NCBI GenBank assembly: GCA_022241605.1
Contig: JAKOMQ010000005.1
Coordinates: 62,205 to 126,204, forward strand
DNA length: 64,000 bases
Origin: Aquimonas sp.
GTDB lineage: Bacteria; Pseudomonadota; Gammaproteobacteria; Xanthomonadales; Xanthomonadaceae
Reading direction: 5' to 3'
In this document: piece after piece, positions 16,238 to 27,032 of the stretch
How the letters are laid out: each line of letters opens with the position of its first letter
Position numbering within the stretch: position 1 is the stretch's first letter
Notes under the pieces: model-generated
Seen by the model: only the letters and a program-made list of their open reading frames with translations
What the model was told of the DNA's origin: nothing
Databases searched by the model: none
Program-made: the position numbers and the translations under genes

Positions 16238-19200
16238 TCAGACACCCACCGGAATTGCCTTGGCCTGCTCACCCAGCGCCTCGAGTGCGCGCCCCTCCGG
16301 CAGGTTGCTCACCAGTCGGACGTGGCCTGCACGGACGCGCTCCGGGCTGGCCCAACCGCTGGAATGGGTCGGCGCGCGGTCGCTGAACTCCGGGAAGACA
16401 CCAATCCAGGCGTTGCGCCCGGCTCGCTTGCACGCGTAAAGCAGGTGATCGGCAAGGTCGACGGCCGCCTCCCAGCCAGCGCTTTCCGGATGGATCGGGC
16501 TCAAGGGGTAAGGTGCGAAACCCACGCAAACCGTGCGCAGCACGCTCTGACCGTCCGCAAGCCTGAACGGGGTGGTTTCCATCAGCACGCGGACACGCTC
16601 GGCCAGCTCGGCCGCTGCCTGTCGATCCGTGTCGCGAGCCACCACGAGGAACTCCTCGCCGCCCCAGCGAACGAGGTGATCGGAAGCCCGGAACACCGCA
16701 CGCAGCCGCTCGGCGAACTGACACAGCACAGCGTCGCCGGCAGCATGTCCGTAGCGATCGTTGACGGTCTTGAAGTGGTCGAAATCGATCATGAAGACCA
16801 CCAGGTCCGCGCCGTGAGCGCTGCCACCTGTCCGCTGCGCGTGCGCGCGGCGCAGCGCCAGAGCAGCCTCCTTGGGCATCTCCTGCATGGCGAAGCGGCG
16901 ATTGCGCAGTCCAGTCAACGGGTCGGTGAGGCTGGCTTCCTCGAAATCGCGATTCTTGCGCGCCAGCTCCTCCGACAGCCCCTGCAGTTCAATCGTGCGC
17001 GCCTGCAGCTCGGCCGTGCGTACCTGCACCTCGGTCGTCAGTCGGACCCGCGCTCGGCGCAGGCGACGCTCGCGCCACCGCAGCAGGGCGGCGAGCAAAA
17101 GGCCCAGCAGCAGAATGCCCAGCACAGCCACCCAGCGGCTCTGCCACCAGTCAGGCTGGACCTCCACCGTCAACAGGAGGCCGGGCTCAGCCCAATCGTC
17201 CCCGGCGCGGCCCACCTGCACCTCGAACCGATACTCGCCCGGCCACAACCCCCCGTAGGAGGCCACCCGTGCCTCTGATGCCACCTCGAGCCAGTCGCGA
17301 TCCAGCCCCTGTATCCGGTAGCGGTAGCGCAGCAGCTCCGGCGCTCGCAGATCCAGCCCCGCGAATTCGATCACGAAACCGCGCTCGTCCGGGGCCAGCG
17401 TCAGACGCTGCGGTCGCGCGCTGATCGGTCGCAGTTCCCCGTCCACCCGCAGCTCGGTGAGCACGAGCGGCGGCAGATCGCGGGCCACGTCAAACTGCTC
17501 GGGGCGCATCACCAGCAGGCCCTCGTTGCCGCCAATAGCGAGGCGGCCATCCTCCAGCCACGCCATTGACCGGAACCATCCGGTACCGATCCGAACGCCG
17601 TCGGCACGACTTAGGCGATGGAATTGTTCGCTGTCCGCATCGAAGACAAAGCGGTGGCTCCACAGCCGGCCGCGCGCGTCCTCCGCCAGATTGGCGCCAA
17701 AAGCGACATCGCCCAGCCCACGGCGGGCGCCGACGGGGTCGAGACGGGCGAGATCGCCGCGCAGCTCCAGCAGACGATAGAGCCCGTTGCCATCGATCCA
17801 CAGCCGGCCTTGGCCGTCCAGCAACAGGCCCAGCACTTCCCGAGGCTCGATGCCGCCGTCGATCTCGAGGCGCAGCGGTTCCAGCGTACCTTCGGGGTGG
17901 AGCCGGAACAGCCCGTGGACGCCCCCGACGTAACCACCGCCACCCGGCTCCACCACCAAAGCGTTGATGGGGCCACCCACGCGCGTGCCGTTCGGCCCCT
18001 GCAGGCGCAGCGCCCGGCCCCGGCGATCGACTCGGAACAGACCATCTCCCGTGGCCACCCACAGCCCGTCATCAGGCGCAGGCCACAGCCGGCGTATCGA
18101 ACTTCCCTCAAGGAAGTCGGGGCCGGAAACCAACGCGAACCGCGTCAGCCCCGGATCGCGCCGGAACAGGCCGCGTTCGGTCGCCACCCACAGCGCGCCA
18201 TCGTCGGTCTCGACCAGCCCGGACGGAAACAGCCCCGTCAGGCCGCTTTCGGCCGCCGAGGTGCTCGGAAGACGCTCGATGATGTTGAGCGCGGCATCCA
18301 TCCGCACCAGCCCGAACTGCGTAACCCCCGCCCACAGCCCACCGCCGCGCGCGGCGGCGACAGCCTGCACGCTGAGCTGGCCGATTGGCGCGTCCTCCAG
18401 CGGCCGCAGACGCCGCGACAGCAGGGCTGGCTCACCGGGCTGGGTGCGCAGCAGGCCACCCCCGAAGCTGCCCACCCAGACCCAACCCTGACGGTCCAGC
18501 AGCAGGTCACGGATATCCGCGTTGGGCAGGCTGAGCGCGTCCGCGACGCGATGACGGATGCGATGCAGCTCGCCACGACCGCCGTCGGCGTAAACGTCGA
18601 TCCCATGTCCATGCGCCAGCCACAGGCTGCCGTCGGCGGGCTCGATGATCGCGTTCAAGCCGCGACCTCGCCAGCGTCGGACCTCATCGACCGTTGGCGG
18701 CTCATCCCGCCCCGCAAGCTCCGCGGGCACGACGGCCATCTGCCCCTGCTGGGCGCCGATCCAAAGGTCGCCGTTACGGGCACGGTGGATTCCGCGGATG
18801 GTGGTGCCGGCAAAGCCTTCCGGATCGCCCGGCCTGGACAGCACGCGCTCGAACGCGCCGTCGCTGCGAAGGCGACTCAGGCCCTGCCAGCTGCCTACCC
18901 AAAGCTGACCTTGGAGATCAACACCAAGGGCAGAGATGCGGTCATCCGGCAAGGCGCCAGGCTCGGGGCCGTGCCGAAACACCTGCACTGTTCCATCGGA
19001 ATCGATCCTGGCCAGACCCTGCCCCGTGCTGCCGGCCCAGATGGCCCCATCGGGCGTCTGCGCAAGTGCCCGGATCTGGCCCTCCGGGAGCGCATTCGCA
19101 AGGCCCGGCGCGTTGCCGAAACGGCGGAAACGGTCGCCCTCGGCTTCGCGTACGGCGACCCCGCCGGACTGCAGCGCCACCCAAAGTCGCCCGTCCGACG

Positions 19201-19513
19201 CGACAAGCAGGTCGACGACCCGATTCGACGGCAGGCTGTGCGGATCGCGGGGGTCGTGGACATAACGGCGGAACCGGTAGCCGTCGTAGCGCACCAGTGC
19301 TTCGGTGGTTCCGATCCACAGGAACCCGTCCGCCTCCTGGGCGAGAGCGGTGATCACGCCATCGGGGATCTGGTCGTTGTCACCTATCCGCTCGAACTGG
19401 GTGTTCTCGGGCGACGCAGCGCTCGAGCTGCAGGCTGCGAAGATGCCGAGCAGCCACACCACGAGCGCAGGCCATTGCCTCCATCCGCGGATCGAGCCAC
19501 GACCTAGATGCAT
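16238..19513 (-). CDS. Two-component-type propeller sensor with GGDEF (diguanylate cyclase) domain
   Basis: This 1091-residue protein starts with a signal sequence. About 650-700 residues of Reg_prop beta-propeller repeats follow (repeating units like GLWVATGDGLFRVDRRG), then a Y_Y_Y domain (LRYRYRIQGLDRDWLEV), one membrane segment (WVAVLGILLLGLLLAALL), a short coiled coil and a GGDEF domain. The active motif is GGEEF (about 951-955), with RASD exactly five residues upstream as a c-di-GMP inhibitory site. It is therefore probably an active, feedback-inhibited diguanylate cyclase with a large periplasmic sensor. No EAL domain or histidine kinase is present. ATG 19513 is preferred to 19570 because it sits at the signal sequence. 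Confidence 0.9.
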   Translation of the reverse strand: MHLGRGSIRGWRQWPALVVWLLGIFAACSSSAASPENTQFERIGDNDQIPDGVITALAQEADGFLWIGTTEALVRYDGYRFRRYVHDPRDPHSLPSNRVVDLLVASDGRLWVALQSGGVAVREAEGDRFRRFGNAPGLANALPEGQIRALAQTPDGAIWAGSTGQGLARIDSDGTVQVFRHGPEPGALPDDRISALGVDLQGQLWVGSWQGLSRLRSDGAFERVLSRPGDPEGFAGTTIRGIHRARNGDLWIGAQQGQMAVVPAELAGRDEPPTVDEVRRWRGRGLNAIIEPADGSLWLAHGHGIDVYADGGRGELHRIRHRVADALSLPNADIRDLLLDRQGWVWVGSFGGGLLRTQPGEPALLSRRLRPLEDAPIGQLSVQAVAAARGGGLWAGVTQFGLVRMDAALNIIERLPSTSAAESGLTGLFPSGLVETDDGALWVATERGLFRRDPGLTRFALVSGPDFLEGSSIRRLWPAPDDGLWVATGDGLFRVDRRGRALRLQGPNGTRVGGPINALVVEPGGGGYVGGVHGLFRLHPEGTLEPLRLEIDGGIEPREVLGLLLDGQGRLWIDGNGLYRLLELRGDLARLDPVGARRGLGDVAFGANLAEDARGRLWSHRFVFDADSEQFHRLSRADGVRIGTGWFRSMAWLEDGRLAIGGNEGLLVMRPEQFDVARDLPPLVLTELRVDGELRPISARPQRLTLAPDERGFVIEFAGLDLRAPELLRYRYRIQGLDRDWLEVASEARVASYGGLWPGEYRFEVQVGRAGDDWAEPGLLLTVEVQPDWWQSRWVAVLGILLLGLLLAALLRWRERRLRRARVRLTTEVQVRTAELQARTIELQGLSEELARKNRDFEEASLTDPLTGLRNRRFAMQEMPKEAALALRRAHAQRTGGSAHGADLVVFMIDFDHFKTVNDRYGHAAGDAVLCQFAERLRAVFRASDHLVRWGGEEFLVVARDTDRQAAAELAERVRVLMETTPFRLADGQSVLRTVCVGFAPYPLSPIHPESAGWEAAVDLADHLLYACKRAGRNAWIGVFPEFSDRAPTHSSGWASPERVRAGHVRLVSNLPEGRALEALGEQAKAIPVGV

Positions 19514-19611
19514 CCTGAGCCCCGTTTTCTGACCTTCCCAAATGATACGCAAGGCAGCGGCGCCCGCCACCTGCGTCCGGCATCAGCGCTTCCGGCCTGT
19601 CGGCCGCGTGT

Positions 19612-19792
19612 CTCAGGGCGCGTGAAGGAACCGGGGCGCCCTGGCGGGGGCGTCGCTGGGCGTCCTTGGCGAGGCGCGGCGCGTGGATTGAAGGGAGTCT
19701 GGCGAGCCAAATGACTGCAGGATCCGCGTCGCATGCTGCCGCCGCGGGCGTTCAACAACGGCCGCAGCAGGCAGAGGGTTTTTCACTCGCTC

Positions 19793-19795
<3 letters not shown>
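19612..19795. repeat. Interspersed inverted-repeat element, long form (copy 4)
   Basis: This 184-bp copy reads on the minus strand from TGAGAGCGAGTGAAAAACC to TTCACGCGCCCTGAG. Internal blocks CTGCTGCGGCCG, CGCCAGACTCCCTTCAAT and ACGCCCAGCGACG match the long copies at 13574 and 40015. The TGA at its minus-strand start (19793-19795) is the murA stop codon. Confidence 0.8.
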
Positions 19796-21052
<1,257 letters not shown>

Positions 21053-21289
21053 TCAGGGCTCGCCTGCTTCGGCGGGCGTCAACGTCTTCAGTGAAAGCGC
21101 GTGAATCGCGCCCCCCATCAGCTCACCGAGGGTGGCATAGACCATGCGGTGACGGGCCAGCGGCAGCTTGCCGGCGAAGGCTTCGCAGACCACGACGGCC
21201 TCGAAGTGGACGCCGTCATCGCCCAGGACGCGGGCACGCGCGCCGGGCAGACCGGCTTCGATCAGTTCACGGATGGTTTCAGGGGTCAT
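21053..21289 (-). CDS. BolA family protein (IbaG/YrbA type)
   Basis: This 78-residue protein has the BolA fold pattern: a helix (MTPETIRELIEAGLPGARARV), the central FEAVVVCEAFAGKLPLARHRMVYATLGELM, and a short C-terminal helix. BolA-type proteins bind glutaredoxin-linked Fe-S clusters and affect envelope genes; the position directly before murA points to the IbaG branch. Start ATG 21289 fits the family N-terminus. The gene diverges from kdsD over a 206-bp region. Confidence 0.88.
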   Translation of the reverse strand: MTPETIRELIEAGLPGARARVLGDDGVHFEAVVVCEAFAGKLPLARHRMVYATLGELMGGAIHALSLKTLTPAEAGEP

Positions 21290-21495
21290 TGGCAGGCTGG
21301 TCGGGTCACGGGGCGGGACAGGGCCGGCGACGCGGCGGCCCCACCCCGGGGCAGGTAGAATGCGGCGCAAGTCTAAAGCATTCGCGCCCAGCCTTCGGCG
21401 GGCCGCCCCTAAACCGCCAGATCCTTTCCCCCAATCGCCCGATTCGAGGCTGTCTTCTCCAAGCCTCGCCTGCAGGCGCAAGCCAACCGAAAACG

Positions 21496-22518
21496 ATGAG
21501 CGCCCGAATCCACTCCCTGCACTCGACCCGCGACGCAAGCGGCTTGTCCGCCGAGACCCTCATCGCCAGCGGCCAAAGGGTTGTCGACATCGAGCGCGCC
21601 GCCATCGACGCCCTGCTGGCGCGCGTCGACGGACATTTCGTGGCCGCCTGCCGGCTCATGTTCGCCTGCTCGGGTCGGGTCATCTGCAGCGGCATGGGCA
21701 AATCCGGACATATCGCCCGCAAGATCGCGGCGACCCTGGCCTCCACCGGCACCCCTTCCTTCTATGTGCATCCGGGCGAAGCAAGCCACGGTGACCTCGG
21801 CATGATCACCGACGCAGATGTCGTCATCGCGGTTTCCAACTCGGGTGAAACCGACGAGCTGCTGACCATCCTTCCGGCGCTGCGCCGGCAGGGCAACCCG
21901 CTGATCGCGATGACCGGGCGGCCGGATTCCACCCTCGCCCGGCTGGCGGACGTGCACCTGGAGGTCAGCGTGCCGGCCGAGGCCTGCCCACTGGGCCTGG
22001 CGCCGACCTCCAGCACCACCGCCGCACTGGTGATGGGCGATGCCCTTGCCGTCGCCCTGCTGGAATCACGGGGCTTCACCAGCGAGGACTTCGCCCGCTC
22101 CCACCCGGCCGGCAGTCTCGGTCGGCGGCTGCTGCTGCACATCGGCGACGTCATGCACACGGGCACGCAGGTGCCGCGGGTCCCGGACACCGCTTCACTC
22201 AGCGACGCCGTGGTGGAAATGAGCCGCAAGCGGCTGGGCATGACGGCGGTGGTCGACGCCGACGACCGCCTGCTCGGCGTGTTCACCGACGGCGACCTGC
22301 GCCGCGCCATGGACGACCCGCGCTTCGATCTGCGCGGCACTCCGGTGACTGGCGTGATGAGCCGCCATCCAAAGGCGATCACCGCCGAGAAGCTGGCGGT
22401 GGAGGCTGCACGGCTGATGGAGGAACACAAGATCAGCGCGCTCGTGGTGGTCGACGCCGACCAGCGCGTCGTCGGCGCCCTCAACATCCACGACCTGCTG
22501 CGCGCCCGTGTCGTCTGA
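21496..22518 (+). CDS. kdsD: Arabinose-5-phosphate isomerase, KpsF/GutQ family
   Basis: KdsD converts ribulose 5-phosphate to arabinose 5-phosphate, the first step to Kdo of lipid A/core. The 340 residues hold a SIS domain (VICSGMGKSGHIARKIAATLASTGTPSFYVHPGEASHGDLGM and VSNSGETDELL) and two C-terminal CBS domains (VMHTGTQVPRV and VMSRHPKAITAEKL). The start ATG 21496 lacks a clear ribosome site, but the upstream frame belongs to the divergent promoter region. The stop is followed by kdsC with a gap of 19 bp or, with an alternative GTG start, an overlap. It is the first gene of the kds-lpt-rpoN block. Confidence 0.95.
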   Translation: MSARIHSLHSTRDASGLSAETLIASGQRVVDIERAAIDALLARVDGHFVAACRLMFACSGRVICSGMGKSGHIARKIAATLASTGTPSFYVHPGEASHGDLGMITDADVVIAVSNSGETDELLTILPALRRQGNPLIAMTGRPDSTLARLADVHLEVSVPAEACPLGLAPTSSTTAALVMGDALAVALLESRGFTSEDFARSHPAGSLGRRLLLHIGDVMHTGTQVPRVPDTASLSDAVVEMSRKRLGMTAVVDADDRLLGVFTDGDLRRAMDDPRFDLRGTPVTGVMSRHPKAITAEKLAVEAARLMEEHKISALVVVDADQRVVGALNIHDLLRARVV

Positions 22519-22537
22519 TCACGCTCCGGATGCAGGC

Positions 22538-23107
22538 ATGAATGCACACCCCTCTGCCGCGGAGCCCAGCCGCCTTGACCGAACCGCCCTGCTGTCGCGG
22601 GCCGCGCGCCTGTCTCTTGCCGCCTTCGATGTGGATGGCACCCTGACCGATGGGCGGCTCGGTTACGGCGACGACGGCCACGAGTTCAAGAGCTTCGACG
22701 TCCACGACGGTCAGGGTCTCAAACTGCTGGCCCGGATCGGCGTGGAGATCGCATGGATCACCGCGCGCAGCAGCCCACTGGTGGCGCGGCGGGCAGCCGA
22801 CCTCGGCGTTCGCCACTTGATCCAGGGCTGCCACGACAAGGGCGCGGCCCTCTCCGCGCTGTGTGCCAGCCTGCGCATTCCCTGCAGCGAGGCGGCATTC
22901 ATGGGCGACGATCTGCCCGACCTTGCCGCGATGGCGGTGGCCGGCCTCTCGGTGGCGCCAGCCAATGCGCACCCCTGGGTCTTGGAGCGGGTCGAATGGC
23001 AGACCCGGGCGGCAGGCGGCAGCGGTGCCGCCCGCGAGTTCTGCGATCTGGTGATCGAGGCCAAGGGCCGGCGCGAAGAGCTGCTTTCCCGGTTTTCGCC
23101 GGCCTGA
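22538..23107 (+). CDS. kdsC: 3-deoxy-D-manno-octulosonate 8-phosphate phosphatase
   Basis: KdsC removes phosphate from Kdo-8-P in the Kdo branch of LPS synthesis. It is a small HAD-family phosphatase without a cap domain. From ATG 22538 it has 189 residues; a GTG at 22508 inside kdsD would add 10 residues. HAD motif I is FDVDGTLTDG, motif II ITARSS, and motif IV MGDDLPD. Blocks DVHDGQGLKLL and AAGGSGAAREFCDLV are typical of the family. It sits between kdsD and lptC, as in enterobacteria. Confidence 0.95.
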   Translation: MNAHPSAAEPSRLDRTALLSRAARLSLAAFDVDGTLTDGRLGYGDDGHEFKSFDVHDGQGLKLLARIGVEIAWITARSSPLVARRAADLGVRHLIQGCHDKGAALSALCASLRIPCSEAAFMGDDLPDLAAMAVAGLSVAPANAHPWVLERVEWQTRAAGGSGAAREFCDLVIEAKGRREELLSRFSPA

Positions 23108-23120
23108 TGCAGACCCACTC

Positions 23121-23705
23121 TTGAACGCTCGCCAGGCGCTGTCGCTGCTCCTTCTTTCCCTACTCGCCGCTGCCAGTGGCTGGCTGCTGTGGCTGCTGCG
23201 GGATCCGCTGCCGATCCAGGTGTTGACCGGCCCACCACGCTCCGACTATCAGCTCACCGACTTCAGCCTGGTGGTTCTGGATGAGCAGGGCCGCGAGTCA
23301 TTCGCCGCTACCGGGCCGCGGCTGGCACGGCATCCCTATGCCGGCACGATTGAGGTATCGGAACCCGTGCTGACCCTGCCCGAGCGGGGTGTCGAGGGCG
23401 AGCGCGTGCCGGGGCAGTGGGTTGCGCGCTCGCGCCTGGCCTGGGTCAGCGCAGACGCCGAGGAGCTGCGCATGCTGCGCGAGGTGCAGGTGGACGCTCC
23501 GCCCGGTGCGCGTGGCCCGGCACGGCTGCAAAGCGAGCGCCTAGACCTCTTCCCCACGGCCCGCCAGGTGCGCAGCGACGTCGCAGTGACCGCCAGCGGG
23601 CCCGGTTTTATACTCGACGGCGTCGGTCTTGAGGCCGACCTCGACAGCCAGCGCTTCCGACTACTCGACGAGGTCCGTGCCCGCTATGCCCCTCCGCAAG
23701 GCTGA
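23121..23705 (+). CDS. lptC: LPS export ABC transporter periplasmic protein LptC
   Basis: LptC is a single-pass inner-membrane protein that receives LPS from LptB2FG and passes it to LptA. The 194 residues begin with a membrane anchor (ALSLLLLSLLAAASGWLLWLL), then the beta-jellyroll core with DYQLTDFSLVVLDEQGRESFAATGPRL and a C-terminal [10 protein letters not shown]. No ATG is in a suitable place; TTG 23121 directly before the anchor is the likely start, 13 bp after kdsC. It overlaps lptA by 20 bp. Position and fold pattern identify it, since LptC sequences diverge strongly. Confidence 0.88.
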   Translation: MNARQALSLLLLSLLAAASGWLLWLLRDPLPIQVLTGPPRSDYQLTDFSLVVLDEQGRESFAATGPRLARHPYAGTIEVSEPVLTLPERGVEGERVPGQWVARSRLAWVSADAEELRMLREVQVDAPPGARGPARLQSERLDLFPTARQVRSDVAVTASGPGFILDGVGLEADLDSQRFRLLDEVRARYAPPQG

Positions 23706-24219
23706 CCGATTGAACACATCCCTCCGTACCACTCTTGCCGTTCTTCTGCTGGCCTCGCCCGCGCTGGCCGGCGCCGCCAGCGCAGATCGCACGCAGCCAA
23801 TCGAAATCGAGTCGCGGAGCCTGGATGGCACCCTGGCTGAAAATGGCGAAACGCACCTGATCGACGGCGTCGAAATCCGCCAGGGCAGCTTGAACATCCA
23901 GGCCGAGCGAGCCACCGTGACCCGGGTCGACGGCGAGGTGACCCTGGTGGTGTTCCGTGGCCGGCCCGCCTCGCTTCGCCAGGTCGACGACGCCGGCAAT
24001 CCGGTGAACGTACGGGCGCAGGTGGTGAACTACCGGCCGCTGTCGAATGTGGTCGACCTCGAGGGCAGCGTGGAAGTCGACCAGCCGCAGGGCCAGCTGC
24101 GCGGCGAACGGGTCAACTACGACATGGCCAGCGGACGCCTGCGCGCGGAGGGCGACGGCGATGCGGGGCGCATCCGCATGCGCATCGAGCCGCGCAGCCA
24201 GGCCGATGGGACGCCTTGA
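23686..24219 (+). CDS. lptA: Lipopolysaccharide transport periplasmic protein LptA
   Basis: LptA forms the periplasmic bridge that carries LPS from LptC to the outer membrane. The 177 residues start with a signal peptide ([21 protein letters not shown]). The OstA-like jellyroll follows: [41 protein letters not shown] and the later [16 protein letters not shown] are typical. ATG 23686 overlaps the lptC end by 20 bp, and the lptB start overlaps the lptA stop by one base (TGATG). The tight packing indicates co-translation. Confidence 0.93.
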   Translation: MPLRKADRLNTSLRTTLAVLLLASPALAGAASADRTQPIEIESRSLDGTLAENGETHLIDGVEIRQGSLNIQAERATVTRVDGEVTLVVFRGRPASLRQVDDAGNPVNVRAQVVNYRPLSNVVDLEGSVEVDQPQGQLRGERVNYDMASGRLRAEGDGDAGRIRMRIEPRSQADGTP

Positions 24220-24938
24220 TGCTCACCGCGCAGGGGCTGCGCAAGCGCTATCGCGACCGGGAAGTCGTGCGCGACTTCTCGCTGCAGCTGGAGGCGGGTG
24301 AAGTCGTCGGCTTGCTCGGCCCGAACGGTGCCGGCAAGACCACGTGCTTCTACATGATTGTCGGCCTGATCCCGGCGGATGGCGGCAGCATCCGGTTGGA
24401 TGATCGCGATATCACCAACCTTCCCATGCACGCGCGTGCGCGGCTGGGAGTCGGCTACCTGCCGCAGGAGGCCTCGGTGTTCCGGCGCCTGTCGGTGGCT
24501 GACAACGTATTGGCGGTGCTGGAGCTGCGGCCTGATCTCGACCGTCGCCAGCAGCAGGCGGAAGCAGGGCGTCTGCTCGATGAGCTGCAGATCGCACACG
24601 TGGCCGACAGCCTCGGCGCAAGCCTGTCCGGCGGCGAGCGTCGGCGTGTCGAAATCGCCCGAGCACTGGCCGCCAAACCACGCCTGATGTTGCTGGACGA
24701 ACCCTTCGCCGGCGTCGATCCGATCTCGGTCGGCGAGATCCAGCGCATCGTGCGACACCTCAAGTCGCGCGGCATTGGCGTGCTGATCACCGACCACAAC
24801 GTGCGCGAGACCCTGGGCATCTGCGACCGCGCTTACATCCTCAACGACGGCGGAGTGCTGGCCGAAGGCAGCCCCGCGCAGGTGCTGGATGATCCAGACG
24901 TACGGCGTGTTTACCTGGGCGACGGATTCCGTCTGTGA
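24219..24938 (+). CDS. lptB: LPS export ABC transporter ATP-binding protein LptB
   Basis: LptB is the ATPase of the LptB2FG LPS exporter at the inner membrane. The 239-residue protein has Walker [10 protein letters not shown] (34-42), signature LSGGERRR, Walker [14 protein letters not shown] and the switch histidine in ITDHN. Blocks [19 protein letters not shown] and the ending [12 protein letters not shown] are LptB-specific. lptF and lptG are not in this window, as is usual. It overlaps lptA and rpoN by one base each (TGATG). Confidence 0.96.
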   Translation: MLTAQGLRKRYRDREVVRDFSLQLEAGEVVGLLGPNGAGKTTCFYMIVGLIPADGGSIRLDDRDITNLPMHARARLGVGYLPQEASVFRRLSVADNVLAVLELRPDLDRRQQQAEAGRLLDELQIAHVADSLGASLSGGERRRVEIARALAAKPRLMLLDEPFAGVDPISVGEIQRIVRHLKSRGIGVLITDHNVRETLGICDRAYILNDGGVLAEGSPAQVLDDPDVRRVYLGDGFRL

Positions 24939-26368
24939 TGAAGCCGACGCTTCAGCTCCGGATGGGGCAGCAGCTGACGCTGACTCCGCAGCTGCGCCAG
25001 GCGATCCGTTTGCTGCAGATGTCCTCGATGGAGCTGGAAACCGAAATCAACCTGGCGCTCGAAAGCAATCCGCTGCTCGAGCGCGAGGACGATGCGGAGC
25101 CGCTGCAGGGCGAGTCGGGTGCCCAAGAGGATTCCATCGGGGATACCGCCGACACGGCTGCAGCCGAGCCGGAAGAGACGCCACTGGACTATGAGCCGGA
25201 CTGGGACTTCGAGCCCTTCGCCTCCGGCAGCAGCGGCAGCAACGAAGGCGAGGACCGCCTTGAAAGCCTGCAGGGCGCCGCCACCGGGAGCCTGGACGAA
25301 CACCTCCTGTGGCAGCTCAATCTGAGCCCGCTGTCGGCCCGCGACAAAGCCATTGGGCGCGCTCTGATCGACGCTATCGGCGACGAGGGCTACCTCGAAG
25401 AGCCGCTGGAGGAGATTCTCGCCACCCTGCGGCCCGAGATCGAGGCCGAGCTTGATGAGGTTTGCGCGGTACTGAGCCAGATCCAGCACTTCGACCCACT
25501 GGGCGTGGGCGCCCGGACGCTTTCCGAGTGCCTGTGCGTGCAGCTGCGAGCCTGCGAGGAGACCGGCCCGGCGCTTGATCTGGCGACACGGATCGCGCAC
25601 TCCCATCTGGAGGACCTGGCCCGCCTTGGCACCGCCAAGCTGGCACGCCAGCTACGCGAAGACGAGGACCTGGTCGAGCACGCCGTAGCCCTGCTGCGAC
25701 GGATGGACCCACGCCCGGGCGCCCGCTACGGCGGCGAACGGCCGGAATATGTCAGCCCTGATGCCTACGCCTTCAAGCAGGCAGGGGTATGGCGGGTCGG
25801 CCTTGCGCCCAGCTGCCTGCCGCGGGTGGGCATCAATCGCCACTACGAGTCCATGATTGGCGTGGCAACCCGGGGCGATTCCAGCTACCTGCGTGCCCAG
25901 CTGCAGGAAGCCCGTTGGCTGATCCGCTCACTGGAGACGCGCGCCGACACCATCCTGCGGGTGGCCGACTGCATCGTCCGCCAGCAGAGCGCCTTCCTCG
26001 AGCACGGCCCCGAGGCGATGCGGCCGCTGGTGCTGCGGGAAATCGCCGAAGAACTTGAGCTCCACGAGTCGACGATCTCGCGGGTCACTACCCGGAAGTA
26101 TCTACATACCCCGCGCGGAACCTTTGAATTCAAACACTTCTTTTCATCCGGCGTGTCCACCGTGGATGGGGGAAGCGCCTCCAGTACGGCGATCCAGGCG
26201 ATGATCAGGCGCTTGATCGAGGCGGAATCGCCTCGCAAACCTTTGTCAGACCAACGACTCGCCAAGCTCCTGGAGACAGAAGGCGTCACGGTCGCAAGGC
26301 GAACGGTGGCAAAATACCGGGAAGCGATGAATATCCCCTCTTCCAACGAGCGGCAGCGGGTAGGCTGA
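24938..26368 (+). CDS. rpoN: RNA polymerase sigma-54 factor
   Basis: RpoN directs RNA polymerase to -24/-12 promoters and needs AAA+ activators. The 476 residues have the N-terminal activator-interacting region (LRMGQQLTLTPQLRQAIRLLQMSSMELE), an acidic linker at about 50-110, the core-binding domain, the HTH (EIAEELELHESTISRVTTRKYLHTPRGTFEFKHFFSSGV) and the C-terminal RpoN box VARRTVAKYRE. The start codon overlaps the lptB stop (TGATG). hpf, ptsN and rapZ follow, the conserved rpoN neighbourhood, though after a 321-bp gap. Confidence 0.96.
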   Translation: MKPTLQLRMGQQLTLTPQLRQAIRLLQMSSMELETEINLALESNPLLEREDDAEPLQGESGAQEDSIGDTADTAAAEPEETPLDYEPDWDFEPFASGSSGSNEGEDRLESLQGAATGSLDEHLLWQLNLSPLSARDKAIGRALIDAIGDEGYLEEPLEEILATLRPEIEAELDEVCAVLSQIQHFDPLGVGARTLSECLCVQLRACEETGPALDLATRIAHSHLEDLARLGTAKLARQLREDEDLVEHAVALLRRMDPRPGARYGGERPEYVSPDAYAFKQAGVWRVGLAPSCLPRVGINRHYESMIGVATRGDSSYLRAQLQEARWLIRSLETRADTILRVADCIVRQQSAFLEHGPEAMRPLVLREIAEELELHESTISRVTTRKYLHTPRGTFEFKHFFSSGVSTVDGGSASSTAIQAMIRRLIEAESPRKPLSDQRLAKLLETEGVTVARRTVAKYREAMNIPSSNERQRVG

Positions 26369-26689
26369 GCCCACCATGGCATCCAGCGCGACCAGGCTCC
26401 TGTCCAGGCGGCACCGCCCCGCGTGCTCTGCACGCCGATCTTGTGGGCCCGCTCGGCGACCCCCAGAACTTTCTTGCGCACGGCTGGACCGCGGCTTGCA
26501 GGGTCACCTGCAGGGCCGCCATGGTCCGCACCGCCGCACGCAGATATCCGTCGGCCCCCCACGTGGGGTGGCCGGCAGCGCCACGGAGGGCGCGCGCTCG
26601 ACGGTTGCCCAGCGGCAGCCGCAGGGCGACAGCCACACGGCCCAGCGGCCGGGTGGCCCCAGTCAGAACCTACCCAGGAGAGACAAGCC
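26369..26689. other. 321-bp gap between rpoN and hpf with a palindrome
   Basis: No convincing gene is seen here. The 12-bp perfect palindrome CCCCACGTGGGG lies at 26557-26568, with GGCC on both sides (slightly asymmetric), able to form a hairpin or bind a dimeric regulator. In enterobacteria rpoN and hpf are close together, so this gap probably holds a separate promoter for hpf. I could not identify a convincing sigma-54 or sigma-70 promoter. Confidence 0.4.
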
Positions 26690-27016
26690 ATGCGGATCGA
26701 AATCAGTGGACACCAGATCGACGTGACGGCCGCCCTGCGCGAGTACGTCGAGACCAAGCTGGCCAAGCTGGAGCGCCACTTCGACCATCTGCTGGATATC
26801 CAGGTGATCCTCTCGGTCGACAAGCTCGACCACAGGGCGGAAGCGACCGTACACGCCACGGGCCGCACGCTGCATGCAGAATCGGTGGCCGAGTCCATGT
26901 ATGCCGCCATCGACCTGCTGGCCGACAAGATCGACCGTCAGGTCATCAAGTACAAGGAGAAGCTCACCGATCATCACCGCGGTGAAGCCCCCTCCCGCAG
27001 CGGCAGCTTCGGCTAG
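26690..27016 (+). CDS. hpf: Ribosome hibernation promoting factor
   Basis: Hpf binds the 30S subunit in stationary phase and favours inactive 100S ribosomes. The 108 residues have the family pattern MRIEISGHQIDVTAALREYVETKLAKLERHF and the end YAAIDLLADKIDRQVIKYKEKLTDHH, the length of the short Hpf form. A Shine-Dalgarno AGGAG lies about 9 nt before ATG 26690, which excludes the longer upstream frame. It is followed by a strong hairpin and ptsN. Confidence 0.95.
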   Translation: MRIEISGHQIDVTAALREYVETKLAKLERHFDHLLDIQVILSVDKLDHRAEATVHATGRTLHAESVAESMYAAIDLLADKIDRQVIKYKEKLTDHHRGEAPSRSGSFG

Positions 27017-27032
27017 CCTGCTGCCCCTCCGC

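Noticed and set aside
17618..19507. A 629-codon plus-strand frame
   Set aside because: Antisense to the propeller-GGDEF gene; no family pattern of its own.
26369..26689. Possible -24/-12 (sigma-54) promoter upstream of hpf
   Set aside because: The GG and GC dinucleotides near GGCACCG are not at the needed 12-base distance.
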